Source: Parietaria judaica (taxonomy: Eukaryota > Streptophyta > Magnoliopsida > Rosales > Urticaceae). Taken from it: 64,000 nt of DNA. Positions 19,705 through 30,720 of this stretch are shown here, piece by piece (position 1 is the first letter of the stretch; the number at the start of each line of letters is the position of its first letter). The notes below the pieces were generated by a model. It was not told where the DNA came from. It worked only from the letters and a program-made list of their open reading frames with translations, and ran no database searches. The stretch covers positions 16,024,001 to 16,088,000 of the forward strand of contig OX940869.1 of the NCBI GenBank assembly GCA_954871525.1, in the 5' to 3' direction. Both the position numbers and the translations under genes were made by a program.

Positions 19705-22615
19705 CTATCGGCCCTCGGAGGGTGAACGCCCGCCGAGAATGATATCCCGTTCACCAGAAGGTTCATAATCAGCCCCGGAGGGGGAACAAGGGTGATAAAA
19801 GGCTCTAGGGCAGCTAAGGCTTCTGGTGGAACCCGATGGTTTAAAAGGAATGAGGTGCACAGATACATGTGCGGGTTCGCCCCGAAGCATATCCACCACG
19901 CCGTTCACAAAACCATCCCACCTTGCGGACTCAAGCTCAATGGCGTGCGCTCCTCGAAGATGCGATATCTCCGCATCTCTCATCGCCAACGCCTCGTGGG
20001 CGGCCCCGAGCTGGGTGGAGTAGTGGGAGGCATCAGCCTGAGAACGAGACGCCTCTCTAGAGGCAGCCAAATGACCCTCATGGGCCTCCCGAAAGAATTG
20101 CCAGGCAACGGCACTGTCAGACTACGGGAAATCGACCCGATGTCTGGCCTCATGCGCCCCGTCCCCGGTATATCCCATCCGAATCGCAGGAACGGTCTCC
20201 CCATACGACCCACCAGCACGGCTGGACTCTCCGCTCGTCGGGTAGCTATACGGCGGCGTCACCGGCAACAACGGAGAGAAAAAATGACAAAATCATAAGT
20301 ATGCGCCCAACAAAAATAAAGAAGAAAAAGCCGACGAGTCGATGAAGCATACCGCTTGTGCGGCCCCACCCATGGGAGCATGACCGGGATACACCGGCTC
20401 GGGCGCTAGGACCTAACTATATGGCATAGAAGGGTTATACTCCGTAAACGCCGGGCCAGCCATCGGAGGCTGATCGTATGGTGGACCGTACGCCCAGAAA
20501 GGTTCGCCATGGCCAGGCGCCCCTCCCGACGAAGAAGGCATCCCAGATGAAGGGATAGGATCCGTCCTTCCATAGCCGGAGGCGGGCATATCGGAAGATG
20601 TCACGTCTGAGGGAAAAGGCGGAAGACCCCACGACCATCCGTCACTGCGATCCATGTCTGCAAAAGAAAAAACAACCATGTCAGAGGCAAAGTACGATAA
20701 AGCGATCATTACAAGCAAAGAAGCAGAAAAAACCACGCATAAAAATAGACCTCTCTTCAAGGCCCGGCATTGAATCAGCCACGGCCCGGGGAGACATCCA
20801 CCTCGATCGAATCCAGGCTTCCCTCGTTAAAAAAGAAGTGAAACGTCCGGTAATGGCGGACCCCATCAAAAAAAAATCTGACGAAGCCCCGGTCCTCGAC
20901 GCCGGTACTCATTTACAGCCGAGGGATCCCGAATCCTTGGGGAACAGATCCCAGATAGACGCTTGGGACCCAAACCCACCGACTATGCCAGTCCGGGTCT
21001 AGGTCCGGACCCAGGTATCTGACTCGAAAGCCCCAGACGGGTCGGGGAAAGACCCAATTGTTAACCCTTTGATCATCCTGGGAAACAATGATGGGCAGGA
21101 GTCTCCGGAGCTGGGTGGGAGTGACATAACGGCCTCGCCCTTCACGCCACATCGAAAAAACCCCGGCGGCAAACCACCAAGCATCCGGGCGAACCTGAAG
21201 CGGATGCAAGTCCAGCGACACGAGAAGTCGCTCTAACAGAGAAGGGATCGGCAAGGAAAAACCTAGCTGAAGACTCTCTATAGGGACCGCGACCATCCCG
21301 TCACGAGGATATCCGGGGAGCTCCCCCTCCGACGGGGTACATACCCCCGACAGTACCAGACGCACGGACCTAAAAAAGGCCCCAAGCACCGCCGGGGTCA
21401 CAGAGCTCGGAATATTAACGTCCGGGAAAAGTGCGGGAGAACGCAACCGGTAAAGGCCGCCCTCACCCGATGAGGCCCCGGTTCTCCTCCTAACTATCCT
21501 ATTAAAATTTGGGCATGACCCGCCTGCTATGTCGGCACCATAACGTGGTCCCTCCACGCCATGGGCCCCGTAAGCAGTACCTACGGCAGCCCTATAACTA
21601 TCTACATCTACGCCAGGGGATCTCAGACTCGCTCCCAAAACAACAGAAAAAATATGTTCGGGACCCGTCATAGGGTGACCCGCCTCGGCCAACGTAGACC
21701 TCGACGACCCGAACACCGACCGGGGCATCGCACGGAAAACCCGCTAAAACTCCGGAGTCCCCGGAAATCAGCCGGATACCACCGGCCACTGGCATTGGCC
21801 GTTAAAGTCACTAATATGGTCACCGGCCGACCCTGGTCACCACGGGCCCCACGGGCCTCGGGATATTGACGATCCTAGCCAGAACTACCCCTACGGATTC
21901 GGAGCAAGGCCGGATTCGCCAGAGTCACCCTCGCCGCTACGGGAACCCCGCCAATAAAACGGGAAGGATTCCCGCCGGCCGAGGGACCCACCAAAGCGGG
22001 TGAGGAAGACAAGCCCGGCCGAACTCCCCCGTCACCGACGTCACCCGACTCTGGCGCAGACCCGCTCGCCCGGACCTCTCTGTCGTGACACCGCCCTCCG
22101 CCGCCGGCGACCGGACCCACAAATTGGGCCACAAAGACCCTGATCTCGCCGGAGCTCGACTCTCGTTCGACCGATGAGGATCGGGCTCCTCCTTCTTCGA
22201 CGACGCCAGCCACCGGCCCAGACCCGCTCGCCCGAGTCCCGCCGTCGCACCGCCTGCTGTCACCGTCGCCAACGACCCGCACAACACAGATCGTAGAGGT
22301 CGGTCCACCACCGAGGGCTCGCGAGCCAAACCCACGTGAGTTTGGGCTTGGCCGAGCTCCTCCACCACCGTCGGCTGCCCTCGAGCCACGATCCTCAGGC
22401 GACCCATCACCGTCGGCGACGGAGCCCACGATGTCGCCATTGGCGAGCTCGAGTTTGCCCGAGCCAAACGGAGCCAAACACCGACCTCCGAGCTCCTCCA
22501 CCTCGCCGACGGCTGCCACTGACACCCCCAAGCTCGCCATACCGAGCTGTTCACGGTGGTGGTCTTCTCTGGCGACGGCAAGCTCCGGCGACGAATTGGT
22601 GGCAGATTTCTTCAT
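19705..22615 (-). pseudogene. Antisense ORF of element 2: gypsy-type transposon domain protein, multi-exon, decayed
   Basis: Opposite to gag-pol. A Gly/Ser-rich low-complexity N-terminus (22615-21875) precedes the 'putative gypsy type transposon' domain (21728-20913; GFSLPIPSLLERLLVSLDLH, DWHSRWVWVPSVYLGS). Further downstream come a likely intron ending TTTTCTTTTGCAG near 20655, a donor-like GCG|GTATGC near 20350, a coiled-coil stretch (SRSQADASHYSTQLGAAHEA, about 20050), and a C-terminal segment with RWDGFVNGVVDML (about 19950). These parts come in the same order as in element 1, including the W-(S/D)-GF motif. Frame changes between 21875 and 21728 show decay. Role unknown. Confidence 0.68.
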
Positions 22616-22855
22616 TTGGGCTCGCGAGTTTTAGAGAGAGAAAGTCGCTCGATTTCGAGTTCTAGACTTCATTTTTTCGAAAATTATGACGAGGCTCGTG
22701 AAAGGGTGAAGCTAGATAACAAAAGGACAGACACGATGCAAAAATCGGAATTCAAAAATGCTACCCGGTAAAAAAGTTACGGAAAGAAAACATACATTTT
22801 TACTATTCACAGGAGGAAAACAAGCTCGTGAATCCGAATGAGCCGTCCTGCCTCC

Positions 22856-22872
22856 AAAAACTGGGGTGTTAA
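22856..22872 (+). other. Polypurine tract next to the 3' LTR of element 2
   Basis: AAAAACTGGGGTGTTAA directly before the LTR start TGTTACGGG. Confidence 0.6.
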
Positions 22873-24434
22873 TGTTACGGGTATTTTACGCAATTGGTTT
22901 ATTATTAATTAACAAAAGAAAAATTATTTAAATTAATTTTTCTTTTATTAATTAATTATAATCAATTTCACCCAAAATATTCACCGGAAGCCTGTTTTCG
23001 AAAAATAAAGGGTTCAGATGATCCCAAAAATATCGAAAAACCCAAAATCGACATAAAGTTTGCAAAAAAAGGCCTCAGGGAACACCGGAGGCCTCCGAAA
23101 GCCCCCTGGGACCTCCGGGTGGGCCCCACGGCCCCCAAGGGTCACTACCACACGCCAAGGTGGGCCCCACAGGGGTCAAGTGTCACTGCCACACGCGCCA
23201 AAGGACGCTGCAGGCCCCCAAGGGTCAAATTGACCCTGCCACGTGGCGCCATGCCATTGGACGCGAAGGAGGACGCGCAGCCAATGAGGGAGCGCCACGC
23301 AAACGCTGACGCGCACGCTGACGCGACCACTGACGTCAGCCCTGGCTGCCACGCTCGTGGTTTTGCATCACCGCCACTGTTCCCGTGCGTGAGGGCGCGT
23401 CCGACGTCGGATTAAGACGCCGATTGCGGCGTTGGATCGGCCACGTCCGGGGGACCTGAAAAAAACATATAATATTACCCCGGGGGCTTCCCAGAGTAAT
23501 ATTTATTAACGTTTTAACCCCCGGACCCTCCTATAAATAGGAACTCGGTTTTCACTAAACGGTAACTCGATTCTCACCCCGGGAACTCGCCTAAAACTCT
23601 CTCTACTCCCTCTAAAACTCGCCTCCCCTCAAATATCACTCTAATGTTGAGCGTTGGAGGTGGATCAGGGGGTACCCCCCCCCCCCCCCCCGGTTCTCCC
23701 TGACCTCGGGTGTTGTTTTGTCCAGGTTCTGAGATCGAGAAATCACACTAGAACGGAAGCCTTGGGGAAATTTCCGGTGTCGATTACGATCCCCTTGTTA
23801 GGACCTGTTCTACTTGGTGTTCGTGCTATCTCTCAGTCTATTATCTCTAGCGGATATACCGCCTTTGCGGATAGACCGAAGACCGGTATCAGGCCCCACG
23901 ATACAGTCCGATGGGTCTAAATCTCCAGGAATTATCCGAAGGTCTTTAACACGGAGAGGTTCACAAAAGGCGGAAGCCCTGGAGAAAACTCTGGCACGAT
24001 CTAAGACCCTCCTTGCCAAGGTTCTAGATCCGTGAGGTGCTCGTTCTATCCACTAGTCTTGTGTCTCCGGTAGATATAATGACTACGCGGATAGCCCGAG
24101 GACCCGGATCTGTCCCCGTGACGCCGGTTGAGGGTCTGGTCCACCAGGGCTCACTGGAAAGTCGATATTGTGATCCCCCCTACATAGTGGTCAGGAATCC
24201 GTTTTTGGTGTCCCGAACCTGTAATCCGTGCCAGGCCAAGTCCTGGCCCTATTAGCGACAGGTAGTGGAGTTTACCACGGATTTCTGGTCCTCGTCCTGA
24301 GTCAGTGGAGGGTCCGTTTGACTCGAAAGTCCAGGAGCCCAAGCCCGAGAGTCATAAAAAGTCAACAAGATGACATTAGGCCCGGCCCAACACGAGCAAT
24401 TGGGCCGCTGAATGTTTGAAGCATTTTTCTGCAT

Positions 24435-24439
<5 letters not shown>
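22873..24439 (+). mobile_element. 3' LTR of element 2
   Basis: Begins TGTTACGGGTATTTTACGCA, ends TGCATCAACA; the short inverted ends TGTT/AACA and the flanking TATAT support this boundary. TATA box at 23532-23539. Contains a C-run near 23680. Confidence 0.9.

Positions 24440-24470
<31 letters not shown>
24440..24470. repeat. (TA)n tract at the element 2 insertion site
   Basis: Continuation of the (TA)n that also separates elements 1 and 2 at 10556-10570. Both elements appear to flank one original AT microsatellite. Confidence 0.8.
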
Positions 24471-24472
<2 letters not shown>

Positions 24473-24918
24473 CTTTATATTTGTATATATATTTGGATTA
24501 AAAAAATCTCAAAAAAGAAGAAGTGAGGTTACCTTTGATTTCATGTTACCATCTCATCCTCAAAGAAACTTTCATTAAACATTGGTCCCTTTTTTTTTGT
24601 CCCTGATACATAGGATCAAAGTCTACTTAATTAAGCATATACAGAGGGTTAGGCATGAGATAACTCCTGGGTAAAATTCACAACAACAAAAAATCCCGAG
24701 AAATGATTCAAATCGTGACTACATAAGCTTTTCTTAAAATTATATATACTGAACAATATTTCTTACCGTTAGTGAGTTTGTTATGCAACGCTCGCTGGAG
24801 TAGTCGACGGAGGTATTGAGCCACACAACGCCGGATATAGATGGAGGGAGAGTCTTGATATGCAACAAAGGGAGACTGCAACGAAGATTTAACGAAAAAC
24901 AAACGCTGCAATGGAGAG
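24471..24918. other. AT-rich interval, nothing recognised
   Basis: Separates element 2 from the Tekay-type LTR. I see no coding sequence, RNA gene or repeat. Confidence 0.4.
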
Positions 24919-27037
24919 TGTAGCGCCCCTAAATGGGGGTTAGAAGAATAAGACAAGAACAACGACTTTTTAAACTTTGACTTGTCAATAACACATCATC
25001 ATTCAAACAATACCATTGAATATTCAACATCCACGTCAACAAACACATAGTTTCTGCCCATGGGACTTAAAACGACATTACGAACATCAACGACCATATT
25101 TTATACAACACCATAAAACGACAAATATAAAGTATCACCATCACGTTATCCTTAATTTAATCCAGTTTATGTCCGAAATAAAAGATCAACTCAAATACGA
25201 AATTCACCTCGATGAACACTAAAGATACGGATAAGCAAAATCAACATGGACCTCCCGAATCAAACTACTCCTCGTTCGGAGTCTGACACTGAATACCGCC
25301 TGAAGCTGGAAAGAAAAAGATGTATATGGAAGGGGTGAGCACCACATGCTCAGTAGGGAATATATTACCAATTCTCTTTACCGAACCATTATTAGTCAAA
25401 TTTCAATTAAATAAATTAAACGTCAACATAAACCATGTATGTAATCATCATTTTAACCATTTTCAACAATAATATAAATAAATAAAATATACCCCACAAA
25501 AGTCAAATCATTTCGGTGGTCCATGCCAAGTCAGCTCCCACCTTTTCTCCACTATATCACATCGAGTCCTCAAGGCACCAGCACAGGTGGACTAGAAGTC
25601 CCTAACCGTAACTCGCCCTCGACTCAGGATCCTAATCACCACCAAAGACAGCCAGTTCACCATGGGTCGAAATGTTGACTTTTGGGTCACCAATCATATC
25701 CACATCCATAATCATATCCGGCCTACTGCGCAGTAGCCAGCTGCTCGTCAGCAGCTCTAATCACATCATCCGCCCGAAGCGGGTACCAATATCATAATAA
25801 TCAAAATCCGCCCGAAGCCGGTACCATATCAACATACGTCATCCCGACGTAACCATAAACATAAAATATAACAAGCATCAATTCGATGCAACCATACCCG
25901 GTATCCAGCCTCGCTATCAAGCGACTACAATCACGATATTAACTTTTATCTTTTGATCAAAACAACATTTTATTTATTCCAATTTTTAACCTATCCGGTT
26001 CAATCTTCATTAATTCGTTGGTTTCTACATTCATTTTAAATAGCGACAAAAGGTAATAGCCCCTAACTCAATCTGTGGAAACTTTGACCGATCGACTAGC
26101 TAGTCGAAGATGCGGGTTCATCTTGGCCTTGAGTTCGATGATCAGAGACTTCGGGATTAGATATACTATTCAAAACGGGTGGTTGGGGTAGCACGGTTTT
26201 TTAGGCGACCACGGGACAACTATCCGCGCCAACTATAACACCGATATTATCCATAAGTCAAATATTACTAAGATTGGAATTCAAATTGTCAATTGAAAAC
26301 CCGATACGCTGAAATTTAACCCTGGCCGAATTCCCGTCGGGCATGCAAAACGAGGCAGCAAAACGGGCATCAATTTGACAATGTAATACCTCTCCTAGCC
26401 TAATCCGACTATTCTAAACACAATGGCAAAGTCAATTTCATCAATCAAGGCCCAGAACACACTTAATTTGATTATCTAAAATCAGAAACTAGAGCAAGGA
26501 AATTCGAGCTTACCGGGAGTCCGATGACAATTCCGATTGAGGGCTTTCGATCTCCTCGACGAGGGCTTCAAAACCCCTCAATTAATTTCGGGATCAAAAA
26601 ATGATGACGGCGGCCGGCGGCGACAGCGAGGTGGCACCTCAAATGGACTCTAACAAGCTTCGTAAACCCGGTTCCGGTGTTAGATTTCCCAAAATCGAAC
26701 CCAAACGGAATAGATCTCGAGTTAAGAAACCGAACCTTCCGACGAATATTCCGGCCAAACGCCACCACTTCAGGTCGTCATCCGCCTATCAACATGTTCA
26801 CCTTCTCGAGAGCTTTCTAACGGTACCAAGATCACGTCGAACGGAGCTCCGTTAACGGAGTTATGAAGCTTTGAACAATTGATGTGAGAGAAAAGATAGA
26901 GAGGAGAGAGAGAGGTGATGCCGAGAAGAAAGAAAGAAAAAGGGGGGGGGGGTATTCGAGACTTTTTTTTTTTTTTGCTTTTCTTTCTGATTTTTTTTTC
27001 TAACATAATATATATATATATTAAATAGGGTTTTACA
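24919..27037 (-). mobile_element. 3' LTR of the Tekay-type element
   Basis: On the minus strand it starts TGTAAAACCCTATTTAATA at 27037, right after a purine tract. The best end is ...GGGGCGCTACA at 24919, giving TG...CA ends and about 2.1 kb. The left end is inferred from the terminal dinucleotide and the change of sequence character; the partner LTR is lost. Small ORFs inside (for example 26601-26855 plus) are not considered genes. Confidence 0.55.
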
Positions 27038-27071
27038 ATACTCCACCCCTTTAAAAAATTTGTCCCTAAAA

Positions 27072-27975
27072 TTTAAACGAAACCACCCCCGAACAAAGAC
27101 GGGTACTTCTCCATCATCTCCGACTCTAATTCCCATGTTGCCTCTCTTATGTCGTGATGGTTCCACACCACTTTGACTAGAGGAATCTCTCATTGACGAA
27201 GAACTTGATGGTTCCACACCACTTTGACTAGAGGAATCTCTCATTGACGAAGAACTTTAATTTCACGGTCGATAATCTAAATCGGGTATTTCTCATACGT
27301 GACATTTTCTTGAATGGGTATCTCTGTCTACTCAATGATTTGTTGAGGATCAGGTTCATATTTCTTCAACATCGACACATGAAACACATAGTCGCCAACC
27401 ATGAATTCCAATGGCCTTCGTCTTCGATCCGCATAACTCTTCTGGCGACTTTGAGTAATCTTGAGTCTTTCCCGAATAAGCTTAATCGCTTCCGTTGTAT
27501 CTCTGAGGTACGAAGGACCGAGAGTAACGCGATCCTCATACTCGGCCCAACAAAGAGGCAAACGACAAGGTCGACTATACAAGGTCTCATACGGTGCAAT
27601 ACCGATACTAGCCTGAAAGTTATTATTGTAAGCAAACTCCACGAATGGTAGTTGCTCATTCCACTTTCCCCCAAAATCCAAGACACACGCCTGAAGCATG
27701 TCTTCTAAGATCTGAATTACTCGCTCTGATTGACCATCAGTCTGAGGATGAAAAGTTGTGCTCAAACTCAATTGAGTTCCCATCTCATTTTGTAATCCAC
27801 TCCAAAACTTTGAGGTGAAACGAGCGTCTCGGTCGAAAACTATTGAAACAAGAACTCCATGAAGCTTTACTATCTTTTCCACATATAGTTTACAAAGTTT
27901 CGGAACCTTGTAATCTATCCGAATGGCTATAAAGTGGGCTGATTTTGTCAACCAATCAACGATCACCCACATTGC
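27072..27975 (-). pseudogene. Tekay-type integrase fragment with chromodomain
   Basis: From 27972 down: VIVDWLTKSAHFIAIRIDYK, the DRDARFTSKFW segment (second catalytic Asp region), FHPQTDGQSERVIQ with the catalytic Glu, then GDYVF joined directly to HVSMLKKYEPDP. In this family about 60 residues normally separate the two, so an internal deletion is present. The chromodomain follows (TYEKYP, IIDREIKVLR, EIPLVKVVWNHHDIREATWE) with a 51-bp internal duplication and in-frame stops. The end is TAA at 27072-27074. Confidence 0.87.
27156..27257. repeat. 51-bp duplication inside the chromodomain
   Basis: GATGGTTCCACACCACTTTG... begins at 27156 and again at 27207. It doubles the conserved EIPLVKVVWNH segment; 51 bp is 17 codons, so the frame is kept. 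Confidence 0.93.
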
Positions 27976-28068
27976 ATCTCTTCATGAACATCGCTACATC
28001 AGATTTCATTCCGTACGAATAATATTTTGAGTGTGTCATGTCATCTTCGTGAGAAAGAAACATCACAC

Positions 28069-28319
28069 AAAAGAGATGGTTCGAGTAGGGTCCTCCGATG
28101 TGGCTTACCGAGCAGTCAATGGAGACCAAGAACAACCGAACCGCAATCGGGTCGAACTCGGGTTGCCCCTAAACCCTAAACGGTATGTTCACGCCTGCAT
28201 TCTGCATGCGTTTCGGGAGCAGTCCCCAATCTTGATGAGGACCACATTGTGGTCTCCTCTTCGTCCACACCTCTTTATTGCCCCCGCTTGGGTCAGAGGC
28301 TCTCGCAGGTGAGCCCGGC
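28069..28319 (-). ncRNA. 7SL (SRP) RNA copy A, promoterless duplicate
   Basis: Minus strand. The 5' part has GCCGGGCTCACC and GACCCAAGCGGGGGCAATAA, the Alu-domain 5' segment typical of plant 7SL. The middle has GGGCAACCCGAG (a GCAA tetraloop, as in SRP helix 6), and the 3' part has CTGCTCGGTAAGCC and CGAACCATCTCTTTT, ending at a T run. About 251 nt, shorter than the usual 300, so the S domain is reduced. Its 5' side abuts the 3' flank of copy B, so no USE or TATA box is next to it. Probably a pseudogene. Confidence 0.65.
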
Positions 28320-28401
28320 GATACAAACGTATCAGATTTCATTCCGTACGAATAATATTTTGAGTGTGTCATGTCATCTTCGTGAGAAAGAAACATCACA
28401 C

Positions 28402-28652
28402 AAAAGAGATGGTTCGAGTAGGGTCCTCCGATGGGGCTTACCGAGCAGTCAATGGAGACCAAGAACAACCGAACCGCAATCGGGTCGAACTCGGGTTGCC
28501 CCTAAACCCTAAACGGTATGTTCACGCCTGCATTCCGCATGCGTTTCGGGAGCAGTCCCCAATCTTGATGAGGACCACATCGTGGTCTCCTCTTCGTCCA
28601 CACCTCTTTATTGCCCCCGCTTGGGTCAGAGGCTCTCGCAGGTGAGCCCGGC
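28402..28652 (-). ncRNA. 7SL (SRP) RNA copy B with promoter
   Basis: Nearly identical to copy A. Starts GCCGGGCTCACCTGCGAGAG at 28652 and ends CATCTCTTTT near 28402. Upstream, at proper distance, are a TATA box and a USE (28671-28720). 7SL is the RNA scaffold of the signal recognition particle, made by RNA polymerase III in plants from such promoters. The identification rests on recalled conserved segments; a covariance-model search would settle it. The short S domain argues that this copy is not fully functional. Confidence 0.7.
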
Positions 28653-28670
28653 GATACAAACGTGTTGGTA

Positions 28671-28720
28671 AAACACATATAACGTCTTGGCTTCTTGTGT
28701 CCCTTGTCCATGTGGGATTT
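28671..28720 (-). promoter_or_regulatory. USE and TATA box of 7SL copy B
   Basis: On the minus strand ATCCCACATGG (28719-28709; plant consensus RTCCCACATCG, one mismatch), then about 25 bp to GTTATATGTGTTT (28683-28671), then about 20 bp to the RNA start. The spacing is that of polymerase III-type USE/TATA promoters. Confidence 0.65.
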
Positions 28721-28740
28721 TTTTGCCAAGTAAACTACTT

Positions 28741-29036
28741 CGATTTGGCATTACAAGGTTGCCTGGATCGCCGACACGTGCCGCACCTTCGCGCCCCTCG
28801 ACATCCACAACGCCGTCGACCTGGGCGCGCTGGCGGCGCAGGTGCTCGGGGACCGCAGCCTGCGGTAGGCGGGGCTGAAGGACCTCGCGCGGCGCGTGTT
28901 AGGGCGGGGCTGGACGTGGCGAAGCCGAGGAAGGTCACCATGGAGAGGTGGGACTATCGCTGGCTCAACTCCGAGCAGGAGAAGTACGTATGCATCGACG
29001 CCTACTTGATTGGGTCGTCGTTGATACACGGGTAAA
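28741..29036 (+). pseudogene. Werner-type 3'-5' exonuclease fragment, copy 1
   Basis: GC-rich plus-strand remnant starting about 20 bp beyond the 7SL USE and pointing away from it. One frame reads VDLGALAAQVLGDRSLR, TAG (Trp expected), AGLKDLARRVLG; after a frameshift another reads GLDVAKPRKVTMERWDYRWL and CIDAYLIGSSLIHG. These are the middle and end of plant Werner-syndrome-like DnaQ-fold exonucleases. The N-terminal DxE part is missing. Copy 2 at 31690 keeps that part instead. The base composition is far richer in GC than its surroundings, which suggests an inserted gene fragment. Confidence 0.72.
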
Positions 29037-29039
29037 TGT

Positions 29040-30319
29040 AATGATCGATTCATTGACATTTTTGCTTACTGGGTTTCGTGGGTCTTGAAGAACAATCTGT
29101 AGATTTCATGGGTGTTCATAGAATCTTCTTTAATTGGATTTTGCTCGTGAATTTGGGACCTTTTTCTTTTCTGGGTTTCGCTCTTCCTCGTTTCATCCAT
29201 ATTTTGGACAGAACTAACTCGGGTGTGAGTACTAATTTCTTCCATTGGATTTCGTACTTTAATGTAATCGTTGCTAATGGCAGAATGTTGATTTCAATGG
29301 GCCTTAGGAGCTAGGGTCCAAAATTTAAGGCCTATGGTTTTTATTATTATTAGGGTTTTGCCTAATTGGATTTGCTATTAAGCTTATATTATTTAAGACT
29401 TATTATTGGTAAAGTATCTATTTTTTTTTTTTTTTTTGGAAATAGGATGGCATAAAGCCAAGTTAAAAAAAATCTATGGCAAAAGTATTTAAGTTCACTT
29501 TTTTTGTGTGCATCGGTAGACCTCGTCTACTCTTTTTTTTTTTTTTTACTATTTCCGTCAATAATGACATCAACAACGCAAATCACAATTCTATTGAGGA
29601 GATGAACTAGGAATTCGAGCGAGAAAGTAAAAAAGAAAAATAAGAATTTTCGTTGTAGATGTTCAAAAAATGCTCAATTTTATCCTTTTTTCATTTTTAT
29701 TTTTTTTTACTTTTCAGTTTTCTAAATTCATGGTCCCTATTTCCCGTCACTTTGTAAAATATTACTAAGACCGCATAGCTTAATGTAAGGCTATATATAT
29801 TTTAATATATTTTGAGACCATCATTTCTTAAAAAATATCATTTGAAGTGATGATTTTTAATACAATTACGACTAATATAATTTTATACATTCATACTTCT
29901 GGAAAAAAAAAATAGAAGAAAATGTTCGAAAGAATGAAAATAATTTATGATTGTACGGGCTGACATATATATCTTTTTTGTTCAGGTTTGGGATATACAA
30001 TGTTTATGGCTTTTGTTTAAAATGAATAATATCGTTAGTGTTTTGTCGATATTTCCAATTTATCCTCGGTATTCAGTTTTTCGTCGACATACTACGGTTG
30101 AATTCTGAACTTACAAGATATCTTGCAGAAATTTTACCGAGAACCCCCAAAAACCGAGAAATTGTAGGCATACTGTAATTAATCATTGTTCTTTAAAGAT
30201 TGTCATTGATTTCTTGGAGCTGTGATTAATAAATATTATCTTTTATGAATATTTTTTAAACCTGGTTAATTTTGAATAGGATTTTTACTAATTAATTTGA
30301 CATAGCCATGATATAAATA
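29040..30319. repeat. Spacer shared with other units of the duplicated locus
   Basis: 29040-29210 matches 32036-32200; 29205-29680 matches 35035-35640 and 41990-42370 (left arm of the foldback element, with GAATCGGTAGACCTCGT; only one arm here); 29664-30319 matches 39340-40019 (for example CCCTATTTCCCGTCACTTTG). No coding sequence is seen. Confidence 0.75.
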
Positions 30320-30720
30320 CAGGTACCCCAGTGAAAGACCAATAACAACATGAAGAACAATGGCCACATCAAAATCTAAAACGGCAGCAAAAAAGGGCGC
30401 ACAAAAACGACATAACATATTATAAAATACGAGTGAATAATAACAAAATATCCAACTTAAGCGACGGACAAAGTATAAAATTAAAAAAATATATATAAAG
30501 CTTAAAGTTTTAAGATAATATTACACATTGGAAAATTGAGATTAATAATAGAACTAATAATCCCATAAAAGTCATATTTCCCGAAAATCACATACTATAA
30601 AAACCGTATCCGAAACCACTATAATGCGAAATCCGCAAAGAATTCACGTCAAAAATGCCACATTCTCGGTTTCAGTAGGGCCTGAACGATTTCAACTAAA
30701 GAAAACGACTTTAATTTATA
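30320..30720 (-). pseudogene. Copy of the WIT gene 3' UTR
   Basis: Reads on the minus strand and matches the 3' UTR of the WIT-like gene (42960-43300): the shared block includes the region around CGCAAAGAATTCACGT, then CGGTTTCAGTAGGGCCTGAACG. No WIT coding exon is kept. It is joined at 30720 to the 7SL tail array. Confidence 0.65.

Larger units (their letters stand above)
10571..24439 (+). mobile_element. Tat-clade Ty3/gypsy LTR retrotransposon (element 2), both LTRs present
   Basis: LTRs at 10571-12124 and 22873-24439; a 5-bp target site duplication TATAT at 10566-10570 and 24440-24444, inside a (TA)n tract. Internal order: 20-bp array, gag, pol (protease, RT, RNase H, archaeal-type RNase H, integrase), internal PPT-like tract, 49-bp and 114-bp arrays, antisense ORF, PPT, 3' LTR. 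By eye the two LTRs differ at about 40-45 of the first 510 positions and less in the rest, so the insertion is old. Pol is broken by at least six stops and one frameshift. Confidence 0.92.
24919..27975 (-). mobile_element. Truncated Tekay/Del-type chromovirus (3' half: integrase end, chromodomain, 3' LTR)
   Basis: Minus strand. The integrase core fragment begins abruptly at about 27975, next to the 7SL duplication, so everything upstream is lost. Order: integrase, chromodomain, PPT (AAAGGGGTGGAGTATTG on the minus strand, 27038-27055), LTR. The chromodomain after the integrase marks a chromovirus; the sequence style (VDWLTKSAHFIAIR, HVSMLKKYEPDP) is that of the Tekay/Del group. Confidence 0.82.
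27998..28663. repeat. 333-bp tandem duplication containing two 7SL RNA copies
   Basis: ATCAGATTTCATTCCGTACG starts at 27998 and again at 28331; the two units differ at only a few positions. Each holds one 7SL copy with its 3' flank. Only the right-hand copy keeps an adjacent promoter. Confidence 0.95.

Noticed and set aside
26601..26855. 84-codon basic ORF
   Set aside because: Falls inside the Tekay-type LTR, which commonly contains such short frames; no domain recognised.
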